Source of the DNA: an uncultured Pelagibacteraceae bacterium
Lineage (GTDB): Bacteria; Pseudomonadota; Alphaproteobacteria; Pelagibacterales; Pelagibacteraceae
Direction: 5' to 3'
Assembly: GCA_902630925.1 (NCBI GenBank)
Contig: CACOWO010000002.1
Location: 55,445 to 119,444 of the forward strand
DNA: 64,000 bases
A program made the translations under genes and the position numbers. Under the pieces are notes generated by a model. It was not told the origin of the DNA, ran no database searches, and saw only the letters and a list, made by a program, of their open reading frames with translations. How positions within the stretch are numbered: the first letter of the stretch is position 1; the number at the start of each line of letters is the position of its first letter. Below, one piece after another: positions 8,470 through 17,830 of the stretch.

Positions 8470-10752
8470 ATGCCAAAAAAAACAGAAATAGATCACTATT
8501 CAGATAAAGAAGCACTTGATTTTCATATAAATGGTAAGTCAGGCAAAATTGAGATAGGTTCATCAAAACCCCTTACAACTAAGAGAGATTTGTCTCTTGC
8601 TTATTCACCGGGTGTTGCAGCGCCAGTAAAAGAAATCGCGAAAAATCCTGAACTTGCTTATGATTATACAAGTAAAGGTAATCTTGTAGCGGTAATAAGT
8701 AATGGTAGTGCAATTTTAGGATTAGGAAATTTAGGTTCACTTGCATCTAAACCAGTAATGGAAGGAAAGTCAGTTTTATTTAAACGTTTTGCTGATATAG
8801 ACTCAATTGATATTGAAATAGATAACAAAGATACAAATTCAATTATTGAAACAATAAAAAATATCAGTGGTACATTTGGTGGCATCAATCTTGAGGATAT
8901 TGCAGCACCAGACTGTTTTATTATCGAACAAAAGTTAAAAGAAACTTTGGATATTCCAGTTTTTCATGATGATCAGCACGGCACTGCTATTATAACGACA
9001 GCGGCTTTGATTAATGCTTTAGATATTTCAAAGAAAAAAATCTCAAACGTTAAAATAGTTGTTAATGGTGCTGGAGCTTCAGCTCAAGCTTGTGCAAATT
9101 TATTTAAAAGCACAGGGGTAAAAAATGAAAACATAATAATGTGTGATAGTAAAGGTGTTATTTATAAAGGAAGAAAAAATATCGATCAATTCAAATCTGC
9201 TTTTGCTATTGATACAAAACTTAGAACGCTTGCTGAAGCTATAAAGGGAGCTGATGTATTTCTCGGTTTATCAGCTAAAGATGTAGTAAGCAAAGATATG
9301 GTTAAGTCTATGTCAAAAAATCCGATTATATTTGCGTGCGCTAATCCTGATCCTGAGATAAAACCTGAATTAATTCAAGAAGTAAGGGATGATGCAATTA
9401 TTGCTACTGGACGTTCTGATTATCCTAATCAGGTTAATAATCTAATTGGTTTTCCTTATATATTTAGAGGTGCCCTCGATGTAAGAGCAAAAGCAATCAA
9501 TGAAGAAATGAAAGTTGCTGCTGCTAATGCAATAGCATTATTAGCTAGGGAAAATGTGCCAGATGAAGTTGTTGCTGCGTATGGAGGAGATCGACCAAGA
9601 TATGGAAAAAATTACATCATACCTTCAACTTTTGATCCAAGATTAATCAGTGTTATTCCTGCAGCAGTTGCTGTGGCTGCAATGAAAAGTGGAGCAGCTA
9701 GAAAAAAAATTGAAGACGTGGAGATATACAAAGATCAATTATCAAATCGTTTAGATCCATCAATGTCAATAATGCAAGGGATAAATGCCAAAATAAGAAA
9801 AAGTCCAAAAAGAGTCATTTTCGCAGAAGGTGAAGATGAAAATATGTTAAAAGCAGCAATTGAATTCGGAAGAAATAAATTGGGTATACCAATATTAATT
9901 GGTGCAGAAAATAGAGTTAAAGAACAACTTAAAAAAATAGGTTTAGATGAAAATTACAAAATCGAAATTGTTAACTCTACAGATAAAGAAAAAAGAGAAA
10001 GGTACGTTAACCATTTATACAAGAAACTTCAAAGAGAAGGACAACTTGAAAGGGATGTGGATCGGTTGGTTAGAAATGATAGAATTGCATGGGGATCGTC
10101 AATGATAGCATGTAAAGATGCTGATGCCATGGTAACAGGTAATATTAGACATTACGCTGCTTCCATCGAGAAGTTAAAAAAAGTCGTTGATGCAAGACCC
10201 GGAGAGGAAATTTTTGGTATGACAATGATTGTATCTAAAGGAAAAACAATTCTTGTAGCGGATACTAATGTAACCGAGCTACCATCTGCTGAACGGTTGA
10301 TTAATATTTCAAAATCTTGTGTAAGAATAGCACGTTTATTTGGATTTGAACCTAAAGTAGCTTTTTTATCTCATTCAACTTTTGGAAAACCTTTATCTAG
10401 GAATACACGACATGTGAGAGATGCAATTGAAAAATTAAAAAAAGAAAAAGTAGATTTTGACTTTGATGGTGAAATGCAACCAGACGTGGCTTTAAATCCA
10501 ATTTATAAAGAAATTTATCCATTTTCTAAAATAGTTGGTAATGCAAATGTTTTAATCATGCCAGCATTACATAGTGCTGCGATTTCAACTAAACTTATGA
10601 AGGTTTTTGGTGGAGGAAAAAATATTGGACCATTATTAATTGGGTTAGGGCAACCTATTGAGGTTGCGCCATTAAGGGCAAGTACATCGGAAATTTTGAA
10701 CTTAGCATCTATTGCTGCTTACTCTTCTGATGTCATTGATTATTCTAATTAA
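8470..10752 (+). CDS. maeB: NADP-dependent malic enzyme fused to phosphotransacetylase-like domain (MaeB)
   Basis: 760 aa. Residues ~1-425 are the malic enzyme part (SLAYSPGVAAPVKEI, FHDDQHGTAIITTAALINAL, then the NAD(P)-binding VVNGAGASAQACANLF). Residues ~430-755 are a phosphate acetyl/butyryltransferase-like domain (FAEGEDENMLKAAIEFG, ANVLIMPALHSAAISTKL). This fusion is the standard proteobacterial MaeB, which decarboxylates malate to pyruvate with NADPH formation. The C-terminal domain is usually thought to be regulatory, for example binding acetyl-CoA. It is transcribed alone, and its last 8 bp overlap the end of the convergent BON-domain gene. Confidence 0.96.
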   Translation: MPKKTEIDHYSDKEALDFHINGKSGKIEIGSSKPLTTKRDLSLAYSPGVAAPVKEIAKNPELAYDYTSKGNLVAVISNGSAILGLGNLGSLASKPVMEGKSVLFKRFADIDSIDIEIDNKDTNSIIETIKNISGTFGGINLEDIAAPDCFIIEQKLKETLDIPVFHDDQHGTAIITTAALINALDISKKKISNVKIVVNGAGASAQACANLFKSTGVKNENIIMCDSKGVIYKGRKNIDQFKSAFAIDTKLRTLAEAIKGADVFLGLSAKDVVSKDMVKSMSKNPIIFACANPDPEIKPELIQEVRDDAIIATGRSDYPNQVNNLIGFPYIFRGALDVRAKAINEEMKVAAANAIALLARENVPDEVVAAYGGDRPRYGKNYIIPSTFDPRLISVIPAAVAVAAMKSGAARKKIEDVEIYKDQLSNRLDPSMSIMQGINAKIRKSPKRVIFAEGEDENMLKAAIEFGRNKLGIPILIGAENRVKEQLKKIGLDENYKIEIVNSTDKEKRERYVNHLYKKLQREGQLERDVDRLVRNDRIAWGSSMIACKDADAMVTGNIRHYAASIEKLKKVVDARPGEEIFGMTMIVSKGKTILVADTNVTELPSAERLINISKSCVRIARLFGFEPKVAFLSHSTFGKPLSRNTRHVRDAIEKLKKEKVDFDFDGEMQPDVALNPIYKEIYPFSKIVGNANVLIMPALHSAAISTKLMKVFGGGKNIGPLLIGLGQPIEVAPLRASTSEILNLASIAAYSSDVIDYSN

Positions 10753-11326
10753 CCTTAGTTCTACTAAGCTCTGAGGCAAGGTAAATTGAAGGTATTACTT
10801 CTTTAACATCATATATTTTATTAGCCTCATCTATAACTTCTTTTTTTTCTTCATCATCCATAGCAATACCAAATATATAAATATTTTTATTAACTGTCTC
10901 TAAAGTATAATTTCTCGCTTTAGTTTTTTTGTTTAAAATCAACGCAGTTCTTAGTTGACTTGTTATTAAAATATCTTTTGCAGTACTTTTGAAATTACTT
11001 TGACCTCTAATAGTAATGGCATTTTTTACAGACCGCGCACCAGGTATTTCCCAAGCCATTTTTGTTATTTTAATTTTCTCTTCAGGACCGTCAACTTTAC
11101 CTGATAAAAAAATTCTTCCATCCATTACTTCAGATTGGATTGATAGAAAATATTTTTTATCAGCTAGTGCTAATCTTGCTGAAAGATTTTTTTGCATAAT
11201 TGTATCATCAATTTGCATACCTATTGTCCTAGGATCAAAAGTAATATTTACACCTGCCCCGAATTGAGTAGCTGATGAACAAGATATCAAAAAAAATACT
11301 AGAAATAGGCTAAAAATTTTTCTCAT
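10745..11326 (-). CDS. BON-domain outer-membrane lipoprotein, DolP/YraP-like
   Basis: 193 aa. There is a lipoprotein signal MRKIFSLFLVFFLISC with lipobox LISC (Cys16). Two BON domains follow at about residues 45-112 and 118-185, each with the pattern LSGKV...I.GARSVKNAI. E. coli DolP (YraP) has the same two-BON lipoprotein layout and supports outer-membrane integrity. The neighbours rsmI and an lpoA-like gene also match the E. coli yraL-yraM-yraP neighbourhood, which supports orthology. It overlaps rsmI by 17 bp and maeB (convergent) by 8 bp. Confidence 0.85.
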   Translation of the reverse strand: MRKIFSLFLVFFLISCSSATQFGAGVNITFDPRTIGMQIDDTIMQKNLSARLALADKKYFLSIQSEVMDGRIFLSGKVDGPEEKIKITKMAWEIPGARSVKNAITIRGQSNFKSTAKDILITSQLRTALILNKKTKARNYTLETVNKNIYIFGIAMDDEEKKEVIDEANKIYDVKEVIPSIYLASELSRTKVN

Positions 11327-12149
11327 TTTTAATCTCTAAACATAAATTATAAATTTTCTTTTTGCTAATTTTTTCTGTTTCTAAAATTAGATTTACAGTA
11401 TCTTTCAAACTATAACTTTTTAAATATTTTTTAATTTTATTCACAATTTTTTTTTCATCAAAAATTTCATTTTTATTTTGTTCTTCTGAAATTACTATGG
11501 TCAATTCTCCTTTTAGGGGATTCTTAAACAATGATAATTCTTCGACTTTCTCTCTTATAAAAGTTTCATGAATTTTAGTAATTTCTTTTGCAATAAGTAT
11601 TTCTCTACCAGTAAAAAATTTCTTAAACATACTTATATAAAAATTTATTTTTTTTGATGGTATAAAGAAAACTTGCGTAAATTTATTTTGTGATAGATTT
11701 GATAAAACATTTTTAAGCTCATTTTCAGTTTTTGGTAAAAAACCATAAAATAAAAATTGATCTTTAAAACCTGATACGCTTAAAGCAGAGGTTATAGATG
11801 AAACACCAGGTACAGGAGTTACAAATATATCGTTTTTCAAACATTCTTTTACTAAAAGTCTTCCGGGGTCTGAAAGCAAAGGTGTTCCGGCGTCCGAAAT
11901 TAAAGACAAAATTTTGCCCTCATTAATATGTTTTATAATAGCTGTGAGTTGTCTTTTTTCATTAAATTTGTGATAGGAAATAAGCTTTTTTTTAATTTTA
12001 TAATGTTTCAAAAGTTTAATTGAACGTCTTGTATCTTCACAAAGTATTATGTCAGAATTTTTTAAAACATCTAAGGCCCTTAATGTTATATCATCCAAAT
12101 TTCCTATAGGGGTAGAAACGATGTATAAGTGTTTTGTAGAAAGTTTCAT
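11310..12149 (-). CDS. rsmI: 16S rRNA (cytidine(1402)-2'-O)-methyltransferase RsmI
   Basis: 279 aa. This is a tetrapyrrole-methylase-fold SAM enzyme that 2'-O-methylates C1402 in the decoding centre of 16S rRNA. Motifs: LYIVSTPIGNLDDITLRAL at the N-terminus, ILCEDTRRS, SDAGTPLLSDPG and the SAM-binding PGVSSITSALSVSG. The ATG (12147-12149) is one base away from the ATG of the divergent lpoA-like gene. Downstream it overlaps the BON lipoprotein by 17 bp. Confidence 0.96.
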   Translation of the reverse strand: MKLSTKHLYIVSTPIGNLDDITLRALDVLKNSDIILCEDTRRSIKLLKHYKIKKKLISYHKFNEKRQLTAIIKHINEGKILSLISDAGTPLLSDPGRLLVKECLKNDIFVTPVPGVSSITSALSVSGFKDQFLFYGFLPKTENELKNVLSNLSQNKFTQVFFIPSKKINFYISMFKKFFTGREILIAKEITKIHETFIREKVEELSLFKNPLKGELTIVISEEQNKNEIFDEKKIVNKIKKYLKSYSLKDTVNLILETEKISKKKIYNLCLEIKNEKNF

Positions 12150-12150
12150 T

Positions 12151-13305
12151 ATGAAAATTAAAATTATTTTACCATTAATTTATATATTATTTTTATTAAA
12201 TTCTAATCTATTAAGTGACGAAAATAATAAAACACTAAAGGTTGGTTTGCTTGCCCCTCTTTCTGGACCTTACAGCGAAATTGGTAACTCACTTTTGTAT
12301 TCTCTTCAATTGGCGCTCGAAGAAATAAACGACGAAAATGTTTCTATTATTCCAAGAGACTCCGGTTTTAATGATGAAGAAAAACTTACTTCCGCTATAA
12401 ATGAGATGCGAAAAAACGATGTAAAAATTATAATTGGTCCAACATCATTTGAAGAATTTGATAAAGTTAAAAGGTATAATGATTTAATATTTATTTCACC
12501 TTCAAATATAAATCCAGAATTTTCTAATAATATAATAAGTATTGGAGTTAGTTTAGACTCACAGTTATTAGCCTTATCCAATTTTATAAAAAAACAAAAA
12601 AAAACAAAAACAGTTATAATGTATCCCAAGAATGAATACCTAGATCTTATAGAAAAAAAACTTGAAAACATTGGTCTAGAGAATGTAAAAAGATTTATAT
12701 ACAGTCCTAATCCAGAGGTGCTTACTGGTGAAATCGAAACTCTAACCAATTATGCACAAAGAAAAAGGAATTTAGAATTAAGGAAGAAAATCTTTGAAGA
12801 TAAAGAAGATGAACAATCATTAAAAGAATTAGAACGTTTGGAACAACTTTATACTTTAGGAGACGTTAATTTTGACTCGGTTATAATCATTGATTTTGGA
12901 AGCAACCTCAAAAGTGTACTAACCTCACTAGTCTACACAGATGTAAATCAAGATAAAGTTTTATTTACAACAATAAATCAATGGTTTGATGAAAGTATTT
13001 TTTATGAAAATACTATTCAAAACCTTTTTTATCCATCAGTAAATTATAAAGAATTTAAAAAATATAATAATAAGTATTTTAAAAAATTTAATATATATCC
13101 CAATGAAATAACAATACTAGCTTATGATGCACTTGGTTTAATATATTATGCTTGGAAGAAAAATGGAAAAATAAATTCAATCAATGATTTTTTATTTAAA
13201 AATAAAATTAAAGGAAAAATTGGAACTTTTAGTTTTAAAAACGGGAAAGTTACTCAAGACCTTGATATTTATAAAACTGATAACAAAAAATTTATAAAGT
13301 TTTAA
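12151..13305 (+). CDS. Penicillin-binding protein activator (LpoA-like), periplasmic-binding-protein fold
   Basis: 384 aa from the ATG at 12151. The frame continues upstream, but this start gives a clean signal peptide (MKIKIILPLIYILFLLNSN) and does not run into rsmI. The body is a type 1 periplasmic-binding fold (LKVGLLAPLSGPYSEIGNSL, IIGPTSFEEF). A free-standing ABC transporter receptor is possible, but no permease is near. Position next to rsmI and the DolP-like gene matches LpoA (YraM), so I favour an activator of peptidoglycan synthases. No obvious lipobox cysteine is present, unlike LpoA. Its end overlaps rdgB by 14 bp. Confidence 0.75.
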   Translation: MKIKIILPLIYILFLLNSNLLSDENNKTLKVGLLAPLSGPYSEIGNSLLYSLQLALEEINDENVSIIPRDSGFNDEEKLTSAINEMRKNDVKIIIGPTSFEEFDKVKRYNDLIFISPSNINPEFSNNIISIGVSLDSQLLALSNFIKKQKKTKTVIMYPKNEYLDLIEKKLENIGLENVKRFIYSPNPEVLTGEIETLTNYAQRKRNLELRKKIFEDKEDEQSLKELERLEQLYTLGDVNFDSVIIIDFGSNLKSVLTSLVYTDVNQDKVLFTTINQWFDESIFYENTIQNLFYPSVNYKEFKKYNNKYFKKFNIYPNEITILAYDALGLIYYAWKKNGKINSINDFLFKNKIKGKIGTFSFKNGKVTQDLDIYKTDNKKFIKF

Positions 13306-13870
13306 TTTTTTTCTTTAATTTTTGAAATGCTATAAATCTGTGATCCATTTTTATTTTTTTTGACTTTAGCATTTGACCAAATGTAATTCTTTTTTTTAGT
13401 GGAATAAAAATTGGATCATATCCAAATCCATTTGTTCCTCTTATATTCATTGAAATGTTTCCCATTAATTTTCCTTCTACAGAAGTAATTTTTCCATTTT
13501 CATCATAATAAGAAAGGCTACATATAAAAAAAGCTGACCTATTTTTTTTTGTTTGCATTTTTTTTAGAATAAATTTCATTGCTTTTAAAAAACTTCCATG
13601 CCTTTTAGCCAATCTTGCTGAATAAATTCCTGGTTTATTATTAAGAGCTTTAATGCATAATCCTGAGTCATCAGATATTACTGGGTAGTCTACATACTTA
13701 GAAAAAAATTTAACTTTAAGTCTAGAGTTGGCAATGAAAGTTTTTCCTGTTTCTTTTGGACTTTTAATTTTAAGTAATATTGGTGATATTTTTTTGTATT
13801 TATTAGAAATTAGATAACTAATTTCTTTAAATTTCCCCTTATTATGAGTGCCAACCAAAATTTTCTTCAT
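13292..13870 (-). CDS. rdgB: dITP/XTP pyrophosphatase (RdgB/HAM1 family)
   Basis: 192 aa, a house-cleaning nucleotide pyrophosphatase that removes dITP/XTP. Motifs: ILVGTHNKGKFKEI (SHNxxK-type N-terminus), GKTFIANSRLK, ISDDSGLCIKAL and GTNGFGYDPIFIP. The order rdgB-hrcA-grpE is common in alphaproteobacteria; here rdgB is divergent from grpE with only 45 bp between and no hrcA. The end overlaps the lpoA-like gene. Confidence 0.95.
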   Translation of the reverse strand: MKKILVGTHNKGKFKEISYLISNKYKKISPILLKIKSPKETGKTFIANSRLKVKFFSKYVDYPVISDDSGLCIKALNNKPGIYSARLAKRHGSFLKAMKFILKKMQTKKNRSAFFICSLSYYDENGKITSVEGKLMGNISMNIRGTNGFGYDPIFIPLKKRITFGQMLKSKKIKMDHRFIAFQKLKKKIKTL

Positions 13871-13915
13871 TTTAAACCTAGTAATTTAATAATTACTTAC
13901 TATATAGCAAATTAA

Positions 13916-14527
13916 ATGAGTACAAATAATAAAGAAGAAAATATAAAAAAAAATCAAATATCCGATGAAGATAGCAATTTAGAAGCTAAATCATCAGAAA
14001 AAAATAAGGAAGACGTAAAAGAAAAAACTGTCGAAGAAAAGCTTAAAGATGCTGAAGAAAAACTACTTCGTTCTTTAGCTGAGATTGAAAACCAAAGAAG
14101 AAGATTTGAAAAAGAAATTAAGGACGCTTTTGAATTCGGGTCATATAATTTTGCAAAAGAGAGTTTAGCAATCTTAGACAATCTTCAAAGGGCTAAAGAG
14201 GCTATTAAAAATGATGAAACTCTTAAAATCAATAAAGACTTAGACAAATTTTTAGAGAATATTACAATTATTGAAAAAGATTTAATTTCTATATTTGAAA
14301 AAAATAATATTAAAAAAATAGACTCTAAAAATAAGAAATTTGATCCTAATTTTCATCAAGCTATGTCTGAAGTAGAAGATGATAAAGCGGATCCTGGTAC
14401 CATCCTTCACGAAATACAAGCTGGTTATTTGCTTGGAGAAAGACTTTTGAGACCAGCATTGGTAAGTGTTTCAAAGAAAAAAAGCTCTAAAGACCAAGAA
14501 AATAAAGATAAAAAAGAGGAAAAATAG
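13916..14527 (+). CDS. grpE: GrpE nucleotide exchange factor
   Basis: 203 aa. A charged, Lys/Glu-rich N-terminal coiled-coil part (residues ~1-75) precedes the GrpE core (LLRSLAEIENQRRRFEKEI, FDPNFHQAMSEV, GTILHEIQAGYLLGERLLRPALV). It releases ADP from DnaK. It lies 53 bp upstream of dnaK in the same direction. The 45-bp spacer from rdgB (13871-13915) shows no HrcA CIRCE inverted repeat and no clear sigma-32 sequence. Confidence 0.96.
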   Translation: MSTNNKEENIKKNQISDEDSNLEAKSSEKNKEDVKEKTVEEKLKDAEEKLLRSLAEIENQRRRFEKEIKDAFEFGSYNFAKESLAILDNLQRAKEAIKNDETLKINKDLDKFLENITIIEKDLISIFEKNNIKKIDSKNKKFDPNFHQAMSEVEDDKADPGTILHEIQAGYLLGERLLRPALVSVSKKKSSKDQENKDKKEEK

Positions 14528-14580
14528 CCTTGTAGATAAAGAAATAACACCCATATCTAATAACGAATAGGAATTAAATT

Positions 14581-16515
14581 ATGAGTAAAGTAATAGGTAT
14601 AGATTTAGGAACAACTAATTCATGTGTTGCCATCATGGATGGTACACAAGCTAAAGTTTTAGAAAACGTTGAAGGAGCTAGGACTACTCCTTCTGTTGTG
14701 GCCTTTTTAGAAAATGAAGAAAAATTAGTAGGTCAGCCTGCAAAAAGACAAGCAGTAACCAACGCAGGAGACACTATATTTGCAGCTAAAAGGCTTATAG
14801 GTAGAAAATTTGATGGTCCTTCAGTTCAAAAAGACATCTCAAAAGTACCTTATAAGATTGTTAAATCAGATAATGGCGATGCTTGGGTTGAGGGAAAAGG
14901 AAAAAAATATTCACCAGCTCAAATTTCAGCTTTCGTATTACAAAAGATGAAAGAGACAGCTGAAAAATATTTAGGACAATCTGTAACAAAAGCTGTAATA
15001 ACTGTTCCTGCATATTTTAATGACTCTCAAAGACAAGCAACTAAAGATGCTGGAAAAATAGCTGGACTAGAAGTTTTAAGAATTATAAATGAGCCAACAG
15101 CAGCTTCACTTGCATACGGATTAGATAAAAAAGGTGGAAAAAAAATAGCTGTATACGATTTAGGTGGTGGTACATTTGATATATCGATCCTAGAAATTGG
15201 TGACGGTGTATTTGAAGTAAAGTCTACTAACGGTGATACTTTTTTAGGAGGTGAAGACTTTGATGATGCAATTGTTGAGTACCTTGCGAATGAATTTAAA
15301 AAAGATAATGGTATAGATTTAAAATCAGATAAACTTGCTCTTCAAAGATTAAAAGAAGCAGCAGAAAAAGCAAAAATAGAACTTTCTTCAGCAGCGCAAA
15401 CAGAAATAAATTTGCCTTTTATTACTGCTGATAAAACTGGTCCGAAACATCTAAATTTAAAATTTACTAGAGCAAAGTTAGAGGCTTTAGTCCAAGGACT
15501 TGTGGATAGAACTTTAGAGCCATGCAAAACCGCTTTGAAAGACTCAGGTTTTTCAGCAGCGGAAATCAATGAAGTAGTCCTTGTAGGCGGAATGACAAGA
15601 ATGCCTAAAATTATTGAGACAGTAAAAAACTTTTTTGGAAAAGAACCTAACAAGAGTGTTAATCCTGATGAGGTTGTAGCTATGGGCGCAGCTATACAAG
15701 GTGGAGTACTCCAAGGTGATGTAAAAGATGTATTGCTTTTAGACGTAACACCTCTTTCTTTGGGAATTGAAACTTTAGGCGGCGTATCTACAAAATTAAT
15801 TGAAAAAAATACAACTATACCAACTAAAAAGAGTCAGGTTTTTTCTACTGCAGAAGATAATCAACCTGCAGTGTCGATTAGAGTTCTTCAAGGTGAAAGA
15901 GAAATGGCTGCAGACAATAAAATTTTAGGAAATTTTGAGTTAGTAGGTATACCTCCTGCTGCAAGGGGAACGCCTCAAATTGAGGTTACATTTGATATTG
16001 ATGCAAACGGTATTGTAAACGTTTCTGCTAAAGATAAAGGAACTGGAAAAGAGCAAAAAATTCAAATTCAGGCCTCTGGAGGACTTTCTGAAGAAGAAAT
16101 TAATAAAATGGTTAAGGATGCTGAAGCTAACAAAGAAGCTGATAAAAAGAAAAGAGAAAATGTTGATGCTAGAAATCAAGCAGATAGTCTTGTTTTTTCA
16201 ACAGAAAAAAGTTTGAAAGAACATGGAGATAAAATTTCAGCTGAGGAGAAGAAAGCTATCGAAAACGGTATTGCTGATCTTAAAAAATCTTTAGAGGGTA
16301 CAGATTCAGAAGATATTAAGAAAAAAACGCAGAATTTAATTCAAGTTTCTATGAAATTGGGTGAAGCAGTTTATAAAAGCCAACAAAAACCTGGAGCAGG
16401 TAAAACTGAAAATCCAAAAGATGCTAAACCTAACGACAAAGATAATGTAGTTGATGCAGATTTTGAAGACGTAAAAGAAAAAGAAAAAGAAGAAGATAAA
16501 GAAAAAAGCGCCTAA
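14581..16515 (+). CDS. dnaK: Chaperone DnaK (Hsp70)
   Basis: 644 aa. The ATPase domain ([60 protein letters not shown]) spans about 1-385. The substrate domain follows ([18 protein letters not shown]) and then a helical lid. The C-terminal ~45 residues are a charged tail rich in Lys/Glu/Asp, ending with an acidic stretch ([11 protein letters not shown]) as in other DnaKs. A purine-rich sequence (AGGAA, 14568-14572) sits 8 bp before the ATG. It is part of the grpE-dnaK-dnaJ run. Confidence 0.98.
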   Translation: MSKVIGIDLGTTNSCVAIMDGTQAKVLENVEGARTTPSVVAFLENEEKLVGQPAKRQAVTNAGDTIFAAKRLIGRKFDGPSVQKDISKVPYKIVKSDNGDAWVEGKGKKYSPAQISAFVLQKMKETAEKYLGQSVTKAVITVPAYFNDSQRQATKDAGKIAGLEVLRIINEPTAASLAYGLDKKGGKKIAVYDLGGGTFDISILEIGDGVFEVKSTNGDTFLGGEDFDDAIVEYLANEFKKDNGIDLKSDKLALQRLKEAAEKAKIELSSAAQTEINLPFITADKTGPKHLNLKFTRAKLEALVQGLVDRTLEPCKTALKDSGFSAAEINEVVLVGGMTRMPKIIETVKNFFGKEPNKSVNPDEVVAMGAAIQGGVLQGDVKDVLLLDVTPLSLGIETLGGVSTKLIEKNTTIPTKKSQVFSTAEDNQPAVSIRVLQGEREMAADNKILGNFELVGIPPAARGTPQIEVTFDIDANGIVNVSAKDKGTGKEQKIQIQASGGLSEEEINKMVKDAEANKEADKKKRENVDARNQADSLVFSTEKSLKEHGDKISAEEKKAIENGIADLKKSLEGTDSEDIKKKTQNLIQVSMKLGEAVYKSQQKPGAGKTENPKDAKPNDKDNVVDADFEDVKEKEKEEDKEKSA

Positions 16516-16535
16516 GAAAATAAAGGAGACGTCCT

Positions 16536-17654
16536 GTGGCTAAAAGAGATTGTTATGATGTCTTAGGTGTACCGAGATCCGCATCCAAAGACGATATTAA
16601 AAAAGCTTATAGAAAGCTCGCACTTAAATATCATCCAGACAAAACTAAAGGCGACAAAACCTCCGAAGAGAAATTTAAAGAAGCTAGTGAAGCATATCAC
16701 ATTCTTTCAGATGAAAAGAGAAAAGCAAACTACGATCAATTCGGCCACGCAGCTTTCGAGGGAGGTGGTGGAAGTCAAGGCTTTGGTGGATTTGATACGT
16801 CTTCTTTTTCAGATATTTTTGAAGACTTCTTCAGTGATTTTGGTGGAAGCGGTTCCGCTAGAAGAACAAGTAATAGAGGAAATGACTTAAGGTATGATGT
16901 AAGTATAGATTTAGAAGAAGCTTACAAAGGTATCCAAAAAAACGTAAAATATACTACTTATAAAGCATGTTCTTCTTGTTCTGGAAGCGGTGCTGCAAAA
17001 GGTTCGAAACCTGTTAGATGTGATTATTGTTCTGGAAGAGGAAAAGTAAGAACCAACCAAGGATTTTTTACCGTTCAACAAACTTGCCCTCAATGTAGTG
17101 GATACGGAGAAATGGTTAATGAACCATGTAATAAATGTAGCGGTAATGGAAAGGTTCAATCAAATGAAAATGTAACTGTAAAAATTCCAAAAGGTGTTGA
17201 TGATGGTACAAGAATAAGAGTATCGGGTAAAGGTGAAGCGGGATCAAAAGGCGGTTCTAGTGGAGACTTGTATTTATTCATATCTATAGACAATCATGAA
17301 ATCTTTAAAAGAGCCGATGAGAACTTGTACTACGAACTTCCAATTTCATTTACCAATGCTGCGCTTGGGACATCTGTTGAAGTACCTTCAATTGACGGAG
17401 GTAAATCTAAAATTAAAATTCCTGCTGGAACACAGCATGGTAAGCAATTCAGACTTAGAGGAAAAGGGATGCCAGTTTTAAGAGGAAATGCTTTTGGCGA
17501 TTTATACATAAGAATAAATACTCAAGTTCCTACCTCATTGACTAAAAAACAAAAAGAGATCCTTGAAGAATTCAATGATATTGAAAGTAATAAACCTGAT
17601 CCAGTCATTAAAAGTTTTTTTGAAAAAGCTAAAAAATTTTGGAGAAATTCTTAA
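16536..17654 (+). CDS. dnaJ: Co-chaperone DnaJ (Hsp40)
   Basis: 372 aa. J-domain with HPD (YHPDKTKGD) at residues ~5-70, then a Gly/Phe-rich region. The zinc-finger domain has four CxxCxGxG repeats (CSSCSGSG, CDYCSGRG, CPQCSGYG, CNKCSGNG), followed by the C-terminal substrate domain. Translation starts at GTG (16536-16538), chosen because a strong Shine-Dalgarno AAGGAG lies at 16523-16528 and the J-domain begins immediately. It is 20 bp after dnaK and works with DnaK/GrpE. Confidence 0.97.
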   Translation: MAKRDCYDVLGVPRSASKDDIKKAYRKLALKYHPDKTKGDKTSEEKFKEASEAYHILSDEKRKANYDQFGHAAFEGGGGSQGFGGFDTSSFSDIFEDFFSDFGGSGSARRTSNRGNDLRYDVSIDLEEAYKGIQKNVKYTTYKACSSCSGSGAAKGSKPVRCDYCSGRGKVRTNQGFFTVQQTCPQCSGYGEMVNEPCNKCSGNGKVQSNENVTVKIPKGVDDGTRIRVSGKGEAGSKGGSSGDLYLFISIDNHEIFKRADENLYYELPISFTNAALGTSVEVPSIDGGKSKIKIPAGTQHGKQFRLRGKGMPVLRGNAFGDLYIRINTQVPTSLTKKQKEILEEFNDIESNKPDPVIKSFFEKAKKFWRNS

Positions 17655-17659
17655 ACTAA

Positions 17660-17830
17660 ATGAGCACTGATCAAATAATGTCTGCAATTTTTCTTGTTGC
17701 AGTGCTAATTTTAATCTTACCTAGTTTTCTTTCTACAAATTACAAATTAAAAGAATTTTTAAGAAATTTATCTATTTGGGCTATAATTACGCTAGTTATT
17801 ATTGTAATCATTTATTTTATTAGTTTATGA
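17660..17830 (+). CDS. Small two-span membrane protein, function unknown
   Basis: A 56-aa ORF between dnaJ and dapB. It has two hydrophobic segments, residues ~7-24 (MSAIFLVAVLILILPSFL) and ~38-55 (SIWAIITLVIIVIIYFIS), joined by a short basic stretch (NYKLKEFLRN). It starts 5 bp after dnaJ, and its stop TGA overlaps the dapB ATG (ATGA, 17827-17830), the same 4-bp coupling seen at many real gene junctions here. Some alphaproteobacteria place a retropepsin-like protease (TIGR02281) near dapB whose N-terminal membrane part looks broadly similar, so this could be a remnant of it. That is only a guess; no function is visible. Confidence 0.6.
   Translation: MSTDQIMSAIFLVAVLILILPSFLSTNYKLKEFLRNLSIWAIITLVIIVIIYFISL

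Noticed and set aside
15342-15653. 103-aa ORF on the minus strand within dnaK
   Set aside because: Antisense shadow of a strongly conserved dnaK region; no motif or start signal.
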